DNA of 64,000 bases from Cryobacterium sp. PAMC25264 (GCF_019443325.1 NZ_CP080383.1:3472001-3536000); one strand, 5' to 3'; positions 19,090 through 28,628 are shown, numbered from the stretch's first letter. The notes: a model not told the origin generated them from the letters alone. Translations and numbers: made by a program.

Positions 19090-19183
19090 ACGAATTCTGC
19101 AGGAGTTGCGGCCGCCGCAGCCGGGCCGGCCGGCCGCTCGGAGGGGTGCCGTGGCCGACGTCCGGGGTGGGCGACGGTCTGCT

Positions 19184-19453
19184 CTAGTGCCCCGGGCCCT
19201 TGCTGCCCTTGTTCTGCTCGTCCAGGTCGTCTTTCTCGGCCGGGGTGGGCTTCATGCCCAGCGCGAGCATGGCGATGACCACGAGGGCCACGATGAACGT
19301 GATACCCAGCGCGATCGAGGACAGCACCAGGTTGCGAGTGGCCAGCAGGATCGTCAGTCCCACGAAAAGCGCCATGACGGCGGAGATGCCCACGAGCTCG
19401 ACGGGCTTGAGGATCTCGGACCTGGTGGGCTTGTGCGGGGTGTTCTGGGTCAC
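19184..19453 (-). CDS. Small two-helix membrane protein of unknown function
   Basis: 89 residues from GTG 19453, overlapping the upstream gene stop as GTGA. Two membrane helices (about 20-38 and 43-66) are followed by a charged C-terminal tail (EKDDLDEQNKGSKGPGH). The N-terminus TQNTPHKPTRSEILKPVELVG is cytosolic-like. Not recognised beyond being a common hypothetical in Microbacteriaceae; it is co-translated with the membrane protein upstream. Confidence 0.75.
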   Translation of the reverse strand: MTQNTPHKPTRSEILKPVELVGISAVMALFVGLTILLATRNLVLSSIALGITFIVALVVIAMLALGMKPTPAEKDDLDEQNKGSKGPGH

Positions 19454-20049
19454 TGGGTGTCCGAATCTGTGGAGGAGTGGGCCAGGCCGCGCTGCGCATC
19501 CGTGTGCGCCCACGACAGGGAAAGACCCGCGATGACGAGGTAGACGCCGACGATCACCAGGTAGGCGCCGAACAGCCCCACCGAGACAACCGCGTGCGGC
19601 GGGAGAAGCAGGAAGGCCAGCGACAGTACGGCGGTGAACACTCCGACGATCAGCCAGTCCCTCGTGACCGGGCCGCGACCGCGCACCCGGATGCCCGTGT
19701 AAAGCTCCAGGACTCCCGTGACAGCCGCCCAGACAGTGACGAGGTAGAGGAAGAAACCCAGCCCACCGGCGTGCAGGGCCAGGGCGAGGGCTCCGGCGAC
19801 GACGCCCACCGCGCCCTGCACGACGAAGAGCGTGCGGTCGCGGGGGTCGAGTACGGTGCGCCAGCTGAGCAGTGCGGTGACCAGGCCCGTGGCGAGGGCG
19901 AAGGCGCCGAAGACGAGCAGTCCGAATCGGGCGGAGTGGTCGGCGTTGAACGTGATCACGGCCGCCGGCACGAACGCCACCACGGCGCGCGCGATGGGTA
20001 CGGTCCAGTACCGGGTGCCGATGACGGCTGCTGCCGGGGCGTTCGCCAC
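19450..20049 (-). CDS. Multi-pass membrane protein (HdeD/DUF308-like)
   Basis: 199 residues with about six evenly spaced membrane helices separated by short loops containing RTVLDPRDRTLF and ELYTGIRVRGRG, resembling the repeated two-helix units of HdeD/DUF308 proteins. Function unknown. The stop overlaps the start of the small membrane gene downstream. The ATG is taken at 20049; the frame extends further to 20128 without a convincing ribosome site. Confidence 0.72.
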   Translation of the reverse strand: MANAPAAAVIGTRYWTVPIARAVVAFVPAAVITFNADHSARFGLLVFGAFALATGLVTALLSWRTVLDPRDRTLFVVQGAVGVVAGALALALHAGGLGFFLYLVTVWAAVTGVLELYTGIRVRGRGPVTRDWLIVGVFTAVLSLAFLLLPPHAVVSVGLFGAYLVIVGVYLVIAGLSLSWAHTDAQRGLAHSSTDSDTQ

Positions 20050-20191
20050 GCGGGGACCTCTTTCGTCGCAGGGAGTGGGTCCAGTCTACGCGGCGCACCC
20101 GGGCCCGGTCGGTGCCGCCGGCACCCACGGCCCGGCACGGCGTTGCGCCAGGGCGGCGGGGAGACTACGGTCGGCGAAATAGGGGGTCATC

Positions 20192-21004
20192 ATGGGCGAT
20201 CCACGCACACCGGCCAGCGCTGCGGCCAACGCAGCACCGGGCACCGCCGCACGCCCAGACCCGGCCGACCACCTCGCGACGCTGAGCGAGTTGTTCGCCC
20301 GCGACCCGGATGCCGTTCCCGGCTACCTGAACAGCCGGTCCGGACTGCCGGGCCCGCGGGCCAACCTGCCGCTCGCCGACGCCTTCGCCGCAACGGCCCC
20401 CGCCGACCTGATCTGGCGCCTGGCCGATTCGGCCGAGGAGTACCTCGCCTTCTGCGGAACGGAGGGACTCGGCCGGCTGGCCCTCGACCCAGCGGACCGC
20501 CCCGGCGCCCTCGCCGCCCTCCGCCGTGCCGCCGCCGACGAACGCTGGCGGGTGCGGGAAGGTGCGGCCAGGGCCCTGCAGCTGGTCGGTGACGCCGACC
20601 CGGAGGTGATGCACGGGGTCGTCGACGAGTGGTCGAACGCGGCGGATGCCTGGCTCGCGCGCGCCGCCCTGGCCTCGATCTGCGAACCTCGGCTGCTACA
20701 GACCGGCCCGGCCCAGGAACTGGCGCTGCGCACCTGCGACCGTGCCACCGCCCTGCTGCTCGGCAGCGGGCCGATCGTGACCGACCCGACCAGGGCCAGG
20801 GAGGCGTACCGGGTGCTGCGCCAGGCGCTCGGCTACGGCTGGAGCGTGGCCATCGCGGCCAGCCCCGAGGAGGGCCTCGCCGCATTCCGCACGCTGTCCG
20901 TCAGCGAGAACCCGGATGCCCGCTGGATCGTACGCTCCAACCTCACCAAGGCCCGGCTGCGCACGGTGCTCGCCGAACACAACCTCTGGGGCGCCCTGGG
21001 TTGA
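20192..21004 (+). CDS. HEAT-repeat-like alpha-helical protein
   Basis: 270 residues, soluble, strongly helical. Segments such as ADERWRVREGAARALQLVGDADPEVMHGVVDEWSN and a later NPDARWIVRSNLTKARL have the W-x-V-R-x-x-A spacing of HEAT repeats. Such proteins usually mediate protein contacts; no catalytic motif is seen. Monocistronic; it converges on pntB with 24 bases between stops. Confidence 0.72.
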   Translation: MGDPRTPASAAANAAPGTAARPDPADHLATLSELFARDPDAVPGYLNSRSGLPGPRANLPLADAFAATAPADLIWRLADSAEEYLAFCGTEGLGRLALDPADRPGALAALRRAAADERWRVREGAARALQLVGDADPEVMHGVVDEWSNAADAWLARAALASICEPRLLQTGPAQELALRTCDRATALLLGSGPIVTDPTRAREAYRVLRQALGYGWSVAIAASPEEGLAAFRTLSVSENPDARWIVRSNLTKARLRTVLAEHNLWGALG

Positions 21005-21028
21005 GTGCCCTCAGCGTGACGTGCCGGG

Positions 21029-22402
21029 TTAGAGGGCGTTGACGGCGCCGAGCACCTTGGTGAGGGAGTCCTTGGCGTCACCGAAGAGAAGCGTGGTCTT
21101 CGGGTCGAAGAGCAGCTCGTTCTCGATGCCCGCGAACCCGGGGCGCATGGACCGCTTGAGGAAGACGATCTGGCGGGCGTCCTCCACCTCGAGGATCGGC
21201 ATCCCGTAGATGGGCGAACCCGGCGAGGTCTTGGCGGCCGGGTTGACCACGTCGTTGGCACCCACAACGAGCACCACGTCGGTGTTCTTGAACTCGGGGT
21301 TGACCTCGGCCATCTCTTTGAGCGACTCGTAGGGCACATTGGCCTCGGCGAGCAGCACGTTCATGTGCCCGGGCATGCGGCCGGCCACCGGATGGATCGC
21401 GAAGGCCACATCCACACCGCGTGCCTCGAGGGTCGTCGCGAGCTCGGCGATGGTGTGCTGGCCCTGCGCCACGGCCAGGCCGTAGCCGGGCACGATCACG
21501 ACGCGCTGGGCGTAGGCGAGCATCACGGCCACGTCCTCGGCGTTGGAGGAGCGCACCGGCCGGTTGGACTGCACGGTGGAGCCGGCGGTGGAGCCGCCGC
21601 GGAACGCGCCGAACATGATGCCACTCACGCCGCGGCCCATGGCGGAGGCCATAGCGCGGGTGAGGATGGTGCCGCTGGCTCCCACGAGGGTGCCGGCGAC
21701 CACGAGCAGCACGTTGTCCAGCACCACGCCGGAGGCGGCGACCGCGAGGCCGGTGAAGGCGTTGAGCAGGGAGATGACGATGGGCACATCCGCACCGCCC
21801 ACCGGGAGCACCAGCAGCAACCCGACGGCCAGGCCGATCACGAGCAGCAGCAGCGCCCAACCGGTGGACCCGGTGGCCACGACGACCCCGCCGATGACGA
21901 CGGCCGCGACGGCCGCGAGGCTCATGACCCACTTCATGCCGGGGAAGACCACCGGGCGGGTGGTGATGAGTTCCTGCAGCTTGGCCACCGTGATCGCGGA
22001 GCCGGCGAACGACACCGCGCCGACGAGCATGGTGAAGACCACCGCGACGAGCACCCAGGGGCCGTCACTGTGACCCAGTTCGAGCATCGCCACGAGCGCG
22101 GCGGCGCCGCCGCCGACGCCGTTGAACAGCGCCACCAGTTGCGGCATCTGGGTCATCTGCACCCGGCGGGAGATCGGGGCCGCGATCGCCGAGCCCACGG
22201 CGATGGCGAGCAGGATGTACGGGATGTTGTCGAGCTTGGCGGAGAGGAACACCGTGATCACGGCGACCGTGGCACCGGCGGCGCCGATCAGGTTGCCCCG
22301 GCGTGCGGTCTTCGGCGAGCTCAGGCCCTTGAGGGCGAGGATGAAGCAGACGGCGGCGGCCAGGTAGAGCAGAGCGGTCCACTCGGCGGACAGGAGGCTC
22401 AT
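21029..22402 (-). CDS. pntB: NAD(P) transhydrogenase, beta subunit (PntB)
   Basis: 457 residues from ATG 22402. About eight N-terminal membrane helices form the proton channel part; the C-terminal NADP-binding domain III is marked by VIVPGYGLAVAQGQHTIAEL, the conserved FAIHPVAGRMPGHMNVLLAEA and VVLVVGANDVVNPAA. Together with PntAA and PntAB it uses the proton gradient to reduce NADP with NADH. The start overlaps pntAB as ATGA; a frame reaching 22537 is shadow. Confidence 0.95.
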   Translation of the reverse strand: MSLLSAEWTALLYLAAAVCFILALKGLSSPKTARRGNLIGAAGATVAVITVFLSAKLDNIPYILLAIAVGSAIAAPISRRVQMTQMPQLVALFNGVGGGAAALVAMLELGHSDGPWVLVAVVFTMLVGAVSFAGSAITVAKLQELITTRPVVFPGMKWVMSLAAVAAVVIGGVVVATGSTGWALLLLVIGLAVGLLLVLPVGGADVPIVISLLNAFTGLAVAASGVVLDNVLLVVAGTLVGASGTILTRAMASAMGRGVSGIMFGAFRGGSTAGSTVQSNRPVRSSNAEDVAVMLAYAQRVVIVPGYGLAVAQGQHTIAELATTLEARGVDVAFAIHPVAGRMPGHMNVLLAEANVPYESLKEMAEVNPEFKNTDVVLVVGANDVVNPAAKTSPGSPIYGMPILEVEDARQIVFLKRSMRPGFAGIENELLFDPKTTLLFGDAKDSLTKVLGAVNAL

Positions 22403-22707
22403 TTGGTGGTGTCCTTCGTGGTGGCGGCGGGCTTGCGGCCGCGGAACATGCCCAGCATGCGGTCGGTGACGACGAAGCCGCCCACGAGGTTCGCGGTGGC
22501 CAGGGCCACGGCGAGGAGCGCGACGGCCAGTAGCCACGGGTCGTCGAGCTGGCCGGCGACGATGATCGCGCCGATCAGGATGATGCCGTGGATGGCGTTG
22601 GCGCCGCTCATCAGCGGGGTGTGCAGGGTGCTGGACACCTTGGAAACCACCTCGAAGCCGACGAAGACGGTCAACACAATGACCGTCAGGAGGGTGATCG
22701 GATCCAT
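22399..22707 (-). CDS. pntAB: NAD(P) transhydrogenase, small membrane alpha-2 subunit
   Basis: 102 residues, three membrane helices: the LLTVIVLTVFVGFEVVSKV start, SGANAIHGIILIGAIIVA, and ALATANLVGGFVVTDRMLGMF just before a basic tail. This is the split-off C-terminal membrane part of the alpha chain, as in three-subunit transhydrogenases of actinobacteria and alphaproteobacteria. Overlaps both neighbours (TGATG with pntAA, ATGA with pntB). Confidence 0.93.
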   Translation of the reverse strand: MDPITLLTVIVLTVFVGFEVVSKVSSTLHTPLMSGANAIHGIILIGAIIVAGQLDDPWLLAVALLAVALATANLVGGFVVTDRMLGMFRGRKPAATTKDTTK

Positions 22708-23852
22708 CAGTTCTTTCCTTCCAACGCGGCCGCGGTGGGTGCGTGACGCACCTCGCCGCCGGAGGTGAGACAGGCGCCTGCGACGACCTCGTCGGCGAAG
22801 TCGGGAACGACCTGGCCGTCGGTCGTCATGAGCGCGAGCAGGTTGGCGACGTTCTTGGCGTACAGCCGGGATGCGTCGGACGCCATCGCACTGGCGGCGT
22901 CCCGCATTCCCACCAGGGTGACGACCCCGTCGCCGGCACTGGTGGGAACCAGCTGGTCCTCGCCGGGCAGCACGCCCTCGACGTTGCCGCCGGTTTCTGC
23001 GGCCAGGTCGACCACAACGGAGCCGGCCGGCATGGCGGCGACCATCTCCCGGGTGACCAGGAGCGGGGCAGGCCGGCCGGGGATCGCGGCGGTGGTGATG
23101 AGCACATCCGCCTTGGCGACGAAGGGGGCGAGCAGCTCGCGCTGACGCACGGCCCGGTCCTCCGCGAGTTCGGTGGCGTAACCGCCGGCGCCCTCCACGG
23201 CATCCAGGTCGAGGGAGATGAAGGTTCCGCCCATCGAGGTGACCTCGTCGGCCGAGGCCGGGCGCACGTCGTAGGCGGAGACCCGGGCGCCGAGCCGCTT
23301 GGCGGTTCCGATGGCCTGCAGCCCGGCCACGCCGGCGCCGAGCACAAGCACCCGGGCCGGCGGGATGGTGCCGGCCGCCGTCATGTAGAGCGGGAAGAAG
23401 CGGGGGAAGCGGATGGTGGCCTCGAGCACCGCTCGATAGCCGGCGACGAGGGCTTGGGAGGTGAGGGCATCCATCGACTGGGCGCGGGAGATGCGCGGCA
23501 CCAGCTCGAGGGCGAAGGAGGTGACCTGGGCGGCGGCGAGGGCGGCCACGGTGGGCAGCTCGGATGCCGGGGAGGCCAGCCCCACGGTGATGGTGCCGGC
23601 GGGCAGGGTGGCGGCGAGTTCGGGGCTCAGCGGACGCACGTGGCAGAGCACGTCGAACGTGGCGGCATCGAAGACGGGTGCGAGGTGCGCCCCGGCCTTC
23701 TCGTAGGCGGCGTCGGAGTAGCCGGAGGCCAGTCCGGCGCCGGACTCGACGGTGACGTCCACACCCAGCGCGGTGAGTTGGAGCACCGTTTCCGGTGTCG
23801 CTGCGACACGTTTTTCGCCGTCTCGGCGTTCACGCCCAATGCCAACCTTCAC
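22707..23852 (-). CDS. pntAA: NAD(P) transhydrogenase, soluble alpha-1 subunit
   Basis: 381 residues from GTG 23852, which lies 9 bases after AAAGGAG; the ATG ten codons earlier lies upstream of that ribosome site and is disfavoured. The alanine dehydrogenase/PNT N-terminal domain begins VKVGIGRERRDGEKRVAATPE; the NAD-binding fold is VLVLGAGVAGLQAIGTAKRLGA. Carries the NAD site (domain I) of the proton-translocating enzyme. Confidence 0.93.
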   Translation of the reverse strand: MKVGIGRERRDGEKRVAATPETVLQLTALGVDVTVESGAGLASGYSDAAYEKAGAHLAPVFDAATFDVLCHVRPLSPELAATLPAGTITVGLASPASELPTVAALAAAQVTSFALELVPRISRAQSMDALTSQALVAGYRAVLEATIRFPRFFPLYMTAAGTIPPARVLVLGAGVAGLQAIGTAKRLGARVSAYDVRPASADEVTSMGGTFISLDLDAVEGAGGYATELAEDRAVRQRELLAPFVAKADVLITTAAIPGRPAPLLVTREMVAAMPAGSVVVDLAAETGGNVEGVLPGEDQLVPTSAGDGVVTLVGMRDAASAMASDASRLYAKNVANLLALMTTDGQVVPDFADEVVAGACLTSGGEVRHAPTAAALEGKN

Positions 23853-24043
23853 GAGCAACCACTCCTTTGACGCATCTGCCACCGGACGAGCGTAAACGGG
23901 GTCGTTCGCTTGTCCCAGGGCGATCTCACTTCGTAGCGTACCGTCGTCGATTCCCCGCTCACGGCGATTTTCCGGGCCCTAAGACCCTGCCCATGGACCT
24001 GCCCGGTTAGCCAAGGACCGCTCGCACGATCTAAGGTGGAGGG

Positions 24044-26194
24044 TTGGCCGCGCCGTATTCGGCGCCCGCCCCTTCTCGAATCGCACGATCTTCCCGCACT
24101 GCCGCCGGCGCCCCCGCCCGAGCAGCGCTCGGTCCCGGGACGCCCCGACTCGATTGGTTGCCCGTTATCAGTTCCACCGAACCCGACGCCGACGCGCGCA
24201 CTCCCAGCGCGACTCCGGCCCCGTTGATCCCTCCCACTTCAGCCGCTTCGACAACCCGGCGCCGCCGTTTCGGCGTGCATGTGGCCGCGCCGAGAATCTT
24301 CTTTCCCGCGCTGGCCATCATCGTCGCAGTGGTTCTCATCAGCATCCTCTTCCCTGTCCGCACAGGCGCCGTTCTGGCGCAACTGCAGACCCTGGTCGTT
24401 GCGGGCCTCGGCCCGTACTACGTGGTGCTGGTCGCATTCTTCGTCATCTTCGCGGTGTGGATGGGCCTCAGCCGGTTCGGTGACATCAAGCTCGGCCAAG
24501 ACGACGACGCGCCGGAGTTCGGGCTGATGTCCTGGTTCGCGATGCTCTTCGCTGCCGGAATGGGCATCGGCCTGGTCTTCTGGGGCGCCGCCGAGCCGCT
24601 CACCTACTTCTTGGAGCCCAAGCCCGGCGTACACGGCAGCAAGCCGGAGCTGGCGGCGGCGGCCATGTCGCAGACGTTCCTGCACTGGGGCTTCCACGCC
24701 TGGGCGGTCTACGCCGTTGTCGGACTCTCGCTGGCCTACGCGATTCACCGCAAGGGCCGACCGGTGTCGATCCGGTGGGCCCTGGAGCCGTTGCTCGGCG
24801 ACAAGGTCAAGGGTCGTCTCGGCGACGCGATCGACGTCACCGCGATCGTGGGCACCCTGTTCGGTGTGGCCACCTCGCTCGGGCTCGGCGTCAAGCAGAT
24901 TGCCGCGGGGCTGCGCCATCTGGGCGTCGTCGACTCGGTCAGCAACACCCTGCTCGTGGTCCTGATCGTGATCATCACCCTGATCGCCATCGCCAGCGTC
25001 GTCAGCGGCGTGGGCAAGGGCATCAAGTGGCTCTCCAACATCAACCTCGGTGCTGCTGCGCTATTCCTCGTCGCCGTTCTGCTGCTCGGACCCACGATGT
25101 ACCTGCTGCGCGTCTTCGTGCAGTCCCTCGGCGGGTACTTCCAGAACATCGTCGGTCTCACCTTCGATGCGAGCGCCTTCACCGGTTCGGCCGGACTGGA
25201 CTGGCAGGGCAGTTGGACCGTCTTCTACTGGGGCTGGTGGATCTCCTGGGCACCGTTCGTCGGGGTGTTCATCGCCCGTATCTCCCGTGGCCGCACCGTG
25301 CGGGAGTTCGTCGCCGGTGTGCTCCTGGTTCCCACGCTCGTCACCTTCCTCTGGTTCGCCGTCATGGGTGGCAGCGTGATCAAGCAGGTCTGGGAGAACC
25401 CCGCCGCCCTCGTCGACCCCGAGGTGGGGATCGTGCCGGAGAACGTGCTCTTCGATTTCCTGGCCCAGCTTCCCCTCGGCCCGGTCCTGGCGGTGCTGGC
25501 CGTGGCCATCGTGGCGATCTTCTTCATCACCTCGGCGGACTCGGGCTCCCTCGTCATCGACATGCTCGCCTCCGGCGGCGAGACGGATCCGCCCAAGTGG
25601 AGCCGTATTCTGTGGGCGAGCATGGTTGGCGTCGTCGCGATCGCGCTGCTGCTGGCCGGCGGGCTGAGCGCGCTGCAAACCGGTGCCATCCTCACGGCGA
25701 TCCCCGTCAGTGTGGTGATGATCGGTATGTGCATCGCCACCTACCGCGCGTTCCGCGCCGAACACCAGGTGCTGGTCCAGGTGGAACGCCGGGTGCGCCG
25801 GGAAGAGATGGCTCGCCGGATCAGCAAGAGCGTCACCAACCATTTGGAGAGCAACTTCGACGAGCACTTCGGCGACCAGATGGACGGCCGAATCACCGCC
25901 GCGATCACCGATGCAGCCGGCAACGTGTCCCTGCAGACGCGAGAACGGCGCTCCTTCTGGCCGCGCCGGGGGCGCGCAGCCACGCTCCCGGACGATAGCC
26001 CGGACCTGGGCGACCTGACCCCGCAGGATGTGGAGGGCATGCAGGACCTGGGCGACCTGATGCCGCAGGATGCGCCCACCACGGCCCACGCGTCTCCGTC
26101 GGAGGAGCCGCTGGCAGCGGAACCCGCTGAGCCAGCGCATGAGGGTACGTCGAATGCGTCGGACGCAGACGAGGACCCCACGCGCACGCAGTGA
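24044..26194 (+). CDS. BCCT-family betaine/choline/carnitine transporter
   Basis: 716 residues from TTG 24044 after AAGGTGGAGGG (start uncertain). Twelve membrane helices span about 80-590; the family signature with tryptophan-rich helix WTVFYWGWWISWAPFVGVF and the glycine-rich GMGIGLVFWGAAEP are present. Imports compatible solutes such as glycine betaine, driven by Na+ or H+. A long hydrophilic C-terminal tail (about 590-716) carries basic segments (a feature linked to osmosensing in BetP) and a duplicated DLGDLxPQD unit. Upstream 190 bases to pntAA are divergent. Confidence 0.92.
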   Translation: MAAPYSAPAPSRIARSSRTAAGAPARAALGPGTPRLDWLPVISSTEPDADARTPSATPAPLIPPTSAASTTRRRRFGVHVAAPRIFFPALAIIVAVVLISILFPVRTGAVLAQLQTLVVAGLGPYYVVLVAFFVIFAVWMGLSRFGDIKLGQDDDAPEFGLMSWFAMLFAAGMGIGLVFWGAAEPLTYFLEPKPGVHGSKPELAAAAMSQTFLHWGFHAWAVYAVVGLSLAYAIHRKGRPVSIRWALEPLLGDKVKGRLGDAIDVTAIVGTLFGVATSLGLGVKQIAAGLRHLGVVDSVSNTLLVVLIVIITLIAIASVVSGVGKGIKWLSNINLGAAALFLVAVLLLGPTMYLLRVFVQSLGGYFQNIVGLTFDASAFTGSAGLDWQGSWTVFYWGWWISWAPFVGVFIARISRGRTVREFVAGVLLVPTLVTFLWFAVMGGSVIKQVWENPAALVDPEVGIVPENVLFDFLAQLPLGPVLAVLAVAIVAIFFITSADSGSLVIDMLASGGETDPPKWSRILWASMVGVVAIALLLAGGLSALQTGAILTAIPVSVVMIGMCIATYRAFRAEHQVLVQVERRVRREEMARRISKSVTNHLESNFDEHFGDQMDGRITAAITDAAGNVSLQTRERRSFWPRRGRAATLPDDSPDLGDLTPQDVEGMQDLGDLMPQDAPTTAHASPSEEPLAAEPAEPAHEGTSNASDADEDPTRTQ

Positions 26195-26241
26195 TTCGTC
26201 GCCGGCAGCAGGCCGGCCGGGCGGATGCCCCGCGCAACGAG

Positions 26242-26281
26242 AGGGCCTGACGGCCGGGGATGAGCCCCGCTGTCAGGCCCT
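26242..26281. terminator. Stem-loop between convergent BCCT and dnaB genes
   Basis: A 10-bp perfect outer stem (AGGGCCTGAC against GTCAGGCCCT) encloses a second GGGG/CCCC stem. It lies 48 bases past the transporter stop and 39 bases past the dnaB stop on the other strand. No T-run in either direction; probable bidirectional hairpin terminator. Confidence 0.65.
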
Positions 26282-26319
26282 GTGGCGTCCTGGCTGGCGT
26301 CGCGGCTGGCGTCGGGGTA

Positions 26320-27738
26320 TCAGGCCCCCGGCACCATGTCCGCGAAGCGGGAGTAGTGGCCGTGGAAGGCCACCGTCACGGTGCGGGTGGGACCGTTGCG
26401 GTGCTTGGCCACGATCAGGTCGGCCTCGCCGGCGCGCGGGTTGTCCTTTTCGTAGGCGCTCTCACGGTGCAGCAGGATGACCATGTCGGCGTCCTGCTCC
26501 AGCGAACCGGATTCCCGGAGGTCGGAGATGGCCGGCATCTTATCGGCGCGCTGCTCGGGACCACGGTTCAGCTGGGACAGCGCGATCACGGGGACCTGCA
26601 GTTCCTTGGCCAGGAGCTTGAGCGCCCGGGAGAACTCACTGACCTCCTGCTGGCGGGATTCGACCTTCTTACCCGAGGTCATCAGCTGCAGGTAGTCGAT
26701 CACGACGAGCTTGAGACCGACGCGCTGCTTGAGTCGGCGGCACTTTGCACGGATCTCGACCAGCGTCATGTTGGGGCTGTCGTCAATGTAGAGCGGCGCG
26801 TCGTTGATGCGTCCGCGGGTGGCGGCGATGGTGGTCCAGTCGCGGGCCTCGACGTTGCCCTTGCGCATGCTCTGCAGGGGCACGGAGGCCTCGGCGGCGA
26901 GTAGGCGCATGGCGATCTCGCTGCGTCCCATTTCCAAGGAGAAGAAGATGCTGGGCATGTCGTGGTGGATGGACGCGGCGCGGGCGAAGTCGAGCGCGAG
27001 GGTGGACTTACCCAAAGCGGGTCGCGCGGCCACGATGATGAGCTGGCCGCCGTGGAACCCGTTGGTGAGCTCGTCGAGGTCGGCGAAGCCCGTGGGTACA
27101 CCGGTGAACTGACCGTCTTTGAGCTTGGCCGCTTCGATGTCCTCGATGGCCGCCGTCACGGCGTCGGTGAGGGGAACGTAGTCTTCGGTCTCGGTGCTGC
27201 CGGTGATGGAGTAGATCTCGGCCTGCGCCGTGTTGACCAGGTCGAGCACCTCGCCTTCACCCGCGTAGCCCATCTGGGCGATCCGTGTGCCGGCATCCAC
27301 GAGCTTTCGCAGCATGGACCGTTCGGCGACGATGGTGGCGTAAAAACCGGCGTTGGCGGCCGTGGGCACCAGGCTGGTGAGCGTGTGCAGGTAGTCGGCG
27401 CCGCCGGCCCGGGAGATCTCGCCGAGCTTGGTCAGTTCGTCGGTGACCGTGATGACGTCGGTGGGCTCACCCTGCGCGTACAACGAGAGGATGGCGTCGA
27501 AGATGATCTCGTGCTTGGGCACATAGAAGTCGGCAGCGCGCACCGTCTCGACGACGTCGGCGACGGCATCCTTGCTCAGCATCATGCCGCCGAGGGCGCT
27601 CTGCTCGGCCAGCAGGTCATGCGGCGGGGTGCGCTCGGAGTGGCGAGGTTCGGAGGTGCTCCGGTACTCGGAGCCGCGGTCGGATCCGCGCTGATCGGAT
27701 CCGCGCTGGTCTGCGTAACCCAGGTGAGCTATCGACAC
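26320..27738 (-). CDS. dnaB: Replicative DNA helicase DnaB
   Basis: 472 residues from GTG 27738 behind GAGGAGG. The DnaB N-terminal domain starts at RTPPHDLLAEQSALGGMMLS; the RecA-like domain has Walker A ARPALGKST (238-246), FFSLEMGRSEIAMRL and VVIDYLQLM. No intein is inserted at the P-loop. An N-terminal tail of about 35 residues carries a repeated QRGSD motif not conserved in the family. The hexamer unwinds DNA at the fork. Its upstream region contains a cluster of DnaA boxes. Confidence 0.96.
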   Translation of the reverse strand: MSIAHLGYADQRGSDQRGSDRGSEYRSTSEPRHSERTPPHDLLAEQSALGGMMLSKDAVADVVETVRAADFYVPKHEIIFDAILSLYAQGEPTDVITVTDELTKLGEISRAGGADYLHTLTSLVPTAANAGFYATIVAERSMLRKLVDAGTRIAQMGYAGEGEVLDLVNTAQAEIYSITGSTETEDYVPLTDAVTAAIEDIEAAKLKDGQFTGVPTGFADLDELTNGFHGGQLIIVAARPALGKSTLALDFARAASIHHDMPSIFFSLEMGRSEIAMRLLAAEASVPLQSMRKGNVEARDWTTIAATRGRINDAPLYIDDSPNMTLVEIRAKCRRLKQRVGLKLVVIDYLQLMTSGKKVESRQQEVSEFSRALKLLAKELQVPVIALSQLNRGPEQRADKMPAISDLRESGSLEQDADMVILLHRESAYEKDNPRAGEADLIVAKHRNGPTRTVTVAFHGHYSRFADMVPGA

Positions 27739-28129
27739 GCCGGGCCTCCTCTGTTGGTTGGTTCAGGTCTATCAGGAGCCGCTGACACCAGCCGCCCGGC
27801 ACGCAGGCGCATCCGGTGATCGACCCGCTTGCCTACCCTAGAGAGGCTTGCCTCACCAGCCAAACCGCCCTGTGGATAACCCTGTGGGGAATCTGCGTGA
27901 AACGCCGCCACGCTTGTGCACAAGCTGTGCACTCACCTGTGGACAACTCACGAGTATTAAATCAAAAATCGAATTTGATCAGGTATTTATTCTATTCACA
28001 GATGTGTGGAAAAACTTGTTTCAACGGTCCCTTGAATGTTGATGAAATAGGTGGGCGCCTGTGCACAAAGGGGTGGAAAACACGGCCGGAATTGTGCCAC
28101 CAACGGGGGAAGGGTGGCGGCGTTAAAGA
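27739..28129. promoter_or_regulatory. AT-rich region with a cluster of DnaA boxes upstream of dnaB
   Basis: The strip between dnaB and the rplI terminator contains perfect DnaA boxes TTATCCACA (27871-27879, minus) and TTGTCCACA (27938-27946, minus), two TTGTGCACA-type boxes (27914-27922 and 28060-28068) and TTTTCCACA (28005-28013, minus). The stretch 27955-28050 is strikingly AT-rich for this genome. It must include the dnaB promoter. It resembles an origin or DnaA-binding locus, although dnaA is 19 kb away. Confidence 0.75.
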
Positions 28130-28167
28130 GGTGTAGCGGTGGCCCCCGAAGGAACCACCGCTACACC
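28130..28167 (-). terminator. Terminator of the rpsF-ssb-rpsR-rplI operon
   Basis: A perfect 13-bp stem GGTGTAGCGGTGG/CCACCGCTACACC with a 12-base loop lies just beyond the rplI stop; CTCTTTAA follows on the transcribed strand, a weak U-tract. Confidence 0.8.
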
Positions 28168-28178
28168 CGTACAGACGC

Positions 28179-28628
28179 TTACTTAGCGGCTACCACCTGA
28201 AGGGTGATGGTCGCGCTGAGCTCGTCGCGCAGACGAACCGTCGCGGTGTGCTCGCCGGTCGCCTTGATCGGGCTGAGCTCAATCTTGCGCTTGTCGACGG
28301 CACCGAGACCGGCAGCGGCAACCGCTTCGGCCACGTCGGTGGTCTTGACGGAGCCGAAGAGGCGTCCGCCGGCGCCGGCCTTGACGACCAGCTTGACCTT
28401 GGTGCTCTCAAGGGCGACCTTGAGGGCCTGGGCCTCTTCGAGGGTGGCGTGCTCGCGGGCTACGCGGGCGGCCTTGATCTGCTCGATCTGCTTTTCGCCA
28501 CCGCGGGTCCACGCAACAGCGAAGCCCTGGGGGAGAAGGTAGTTGCGAGCGAACCCGTTCTTGACATCAACGATGTCACCGGGGGTGCCGAGGCCGGAGA
28601 CCTCGTGCGTCAGAATCAGTTTCGACAT
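28179..28628 (-). CDS. rplI: 50S ribosomal protein L9
   Basis: 149 residues, normal length. N-terminal RNA-binding part ([37 protein letters not shown]) includes the L9 signature; a long helix follows and a C-terminal domain ([14 protein letters not shown]...). Last gene of the rpsF-ssb-rpsR-rplI operon, with a terminator directly downstream. Confidence 0.97.
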   Translation of the reverse strand: MSKLILTHEVSGLGTPGDIVDVKNGFARNYLLPQGFAVAWTRGGEKQIEQIKAARVAREHATLEEAQALKVALESTKVKLVVKAGAGGRLFGSVKTTDVAEAVAAAGLGAVDKRKIELSPIKATGEHTATVRLRDELSATITLQVVAAK

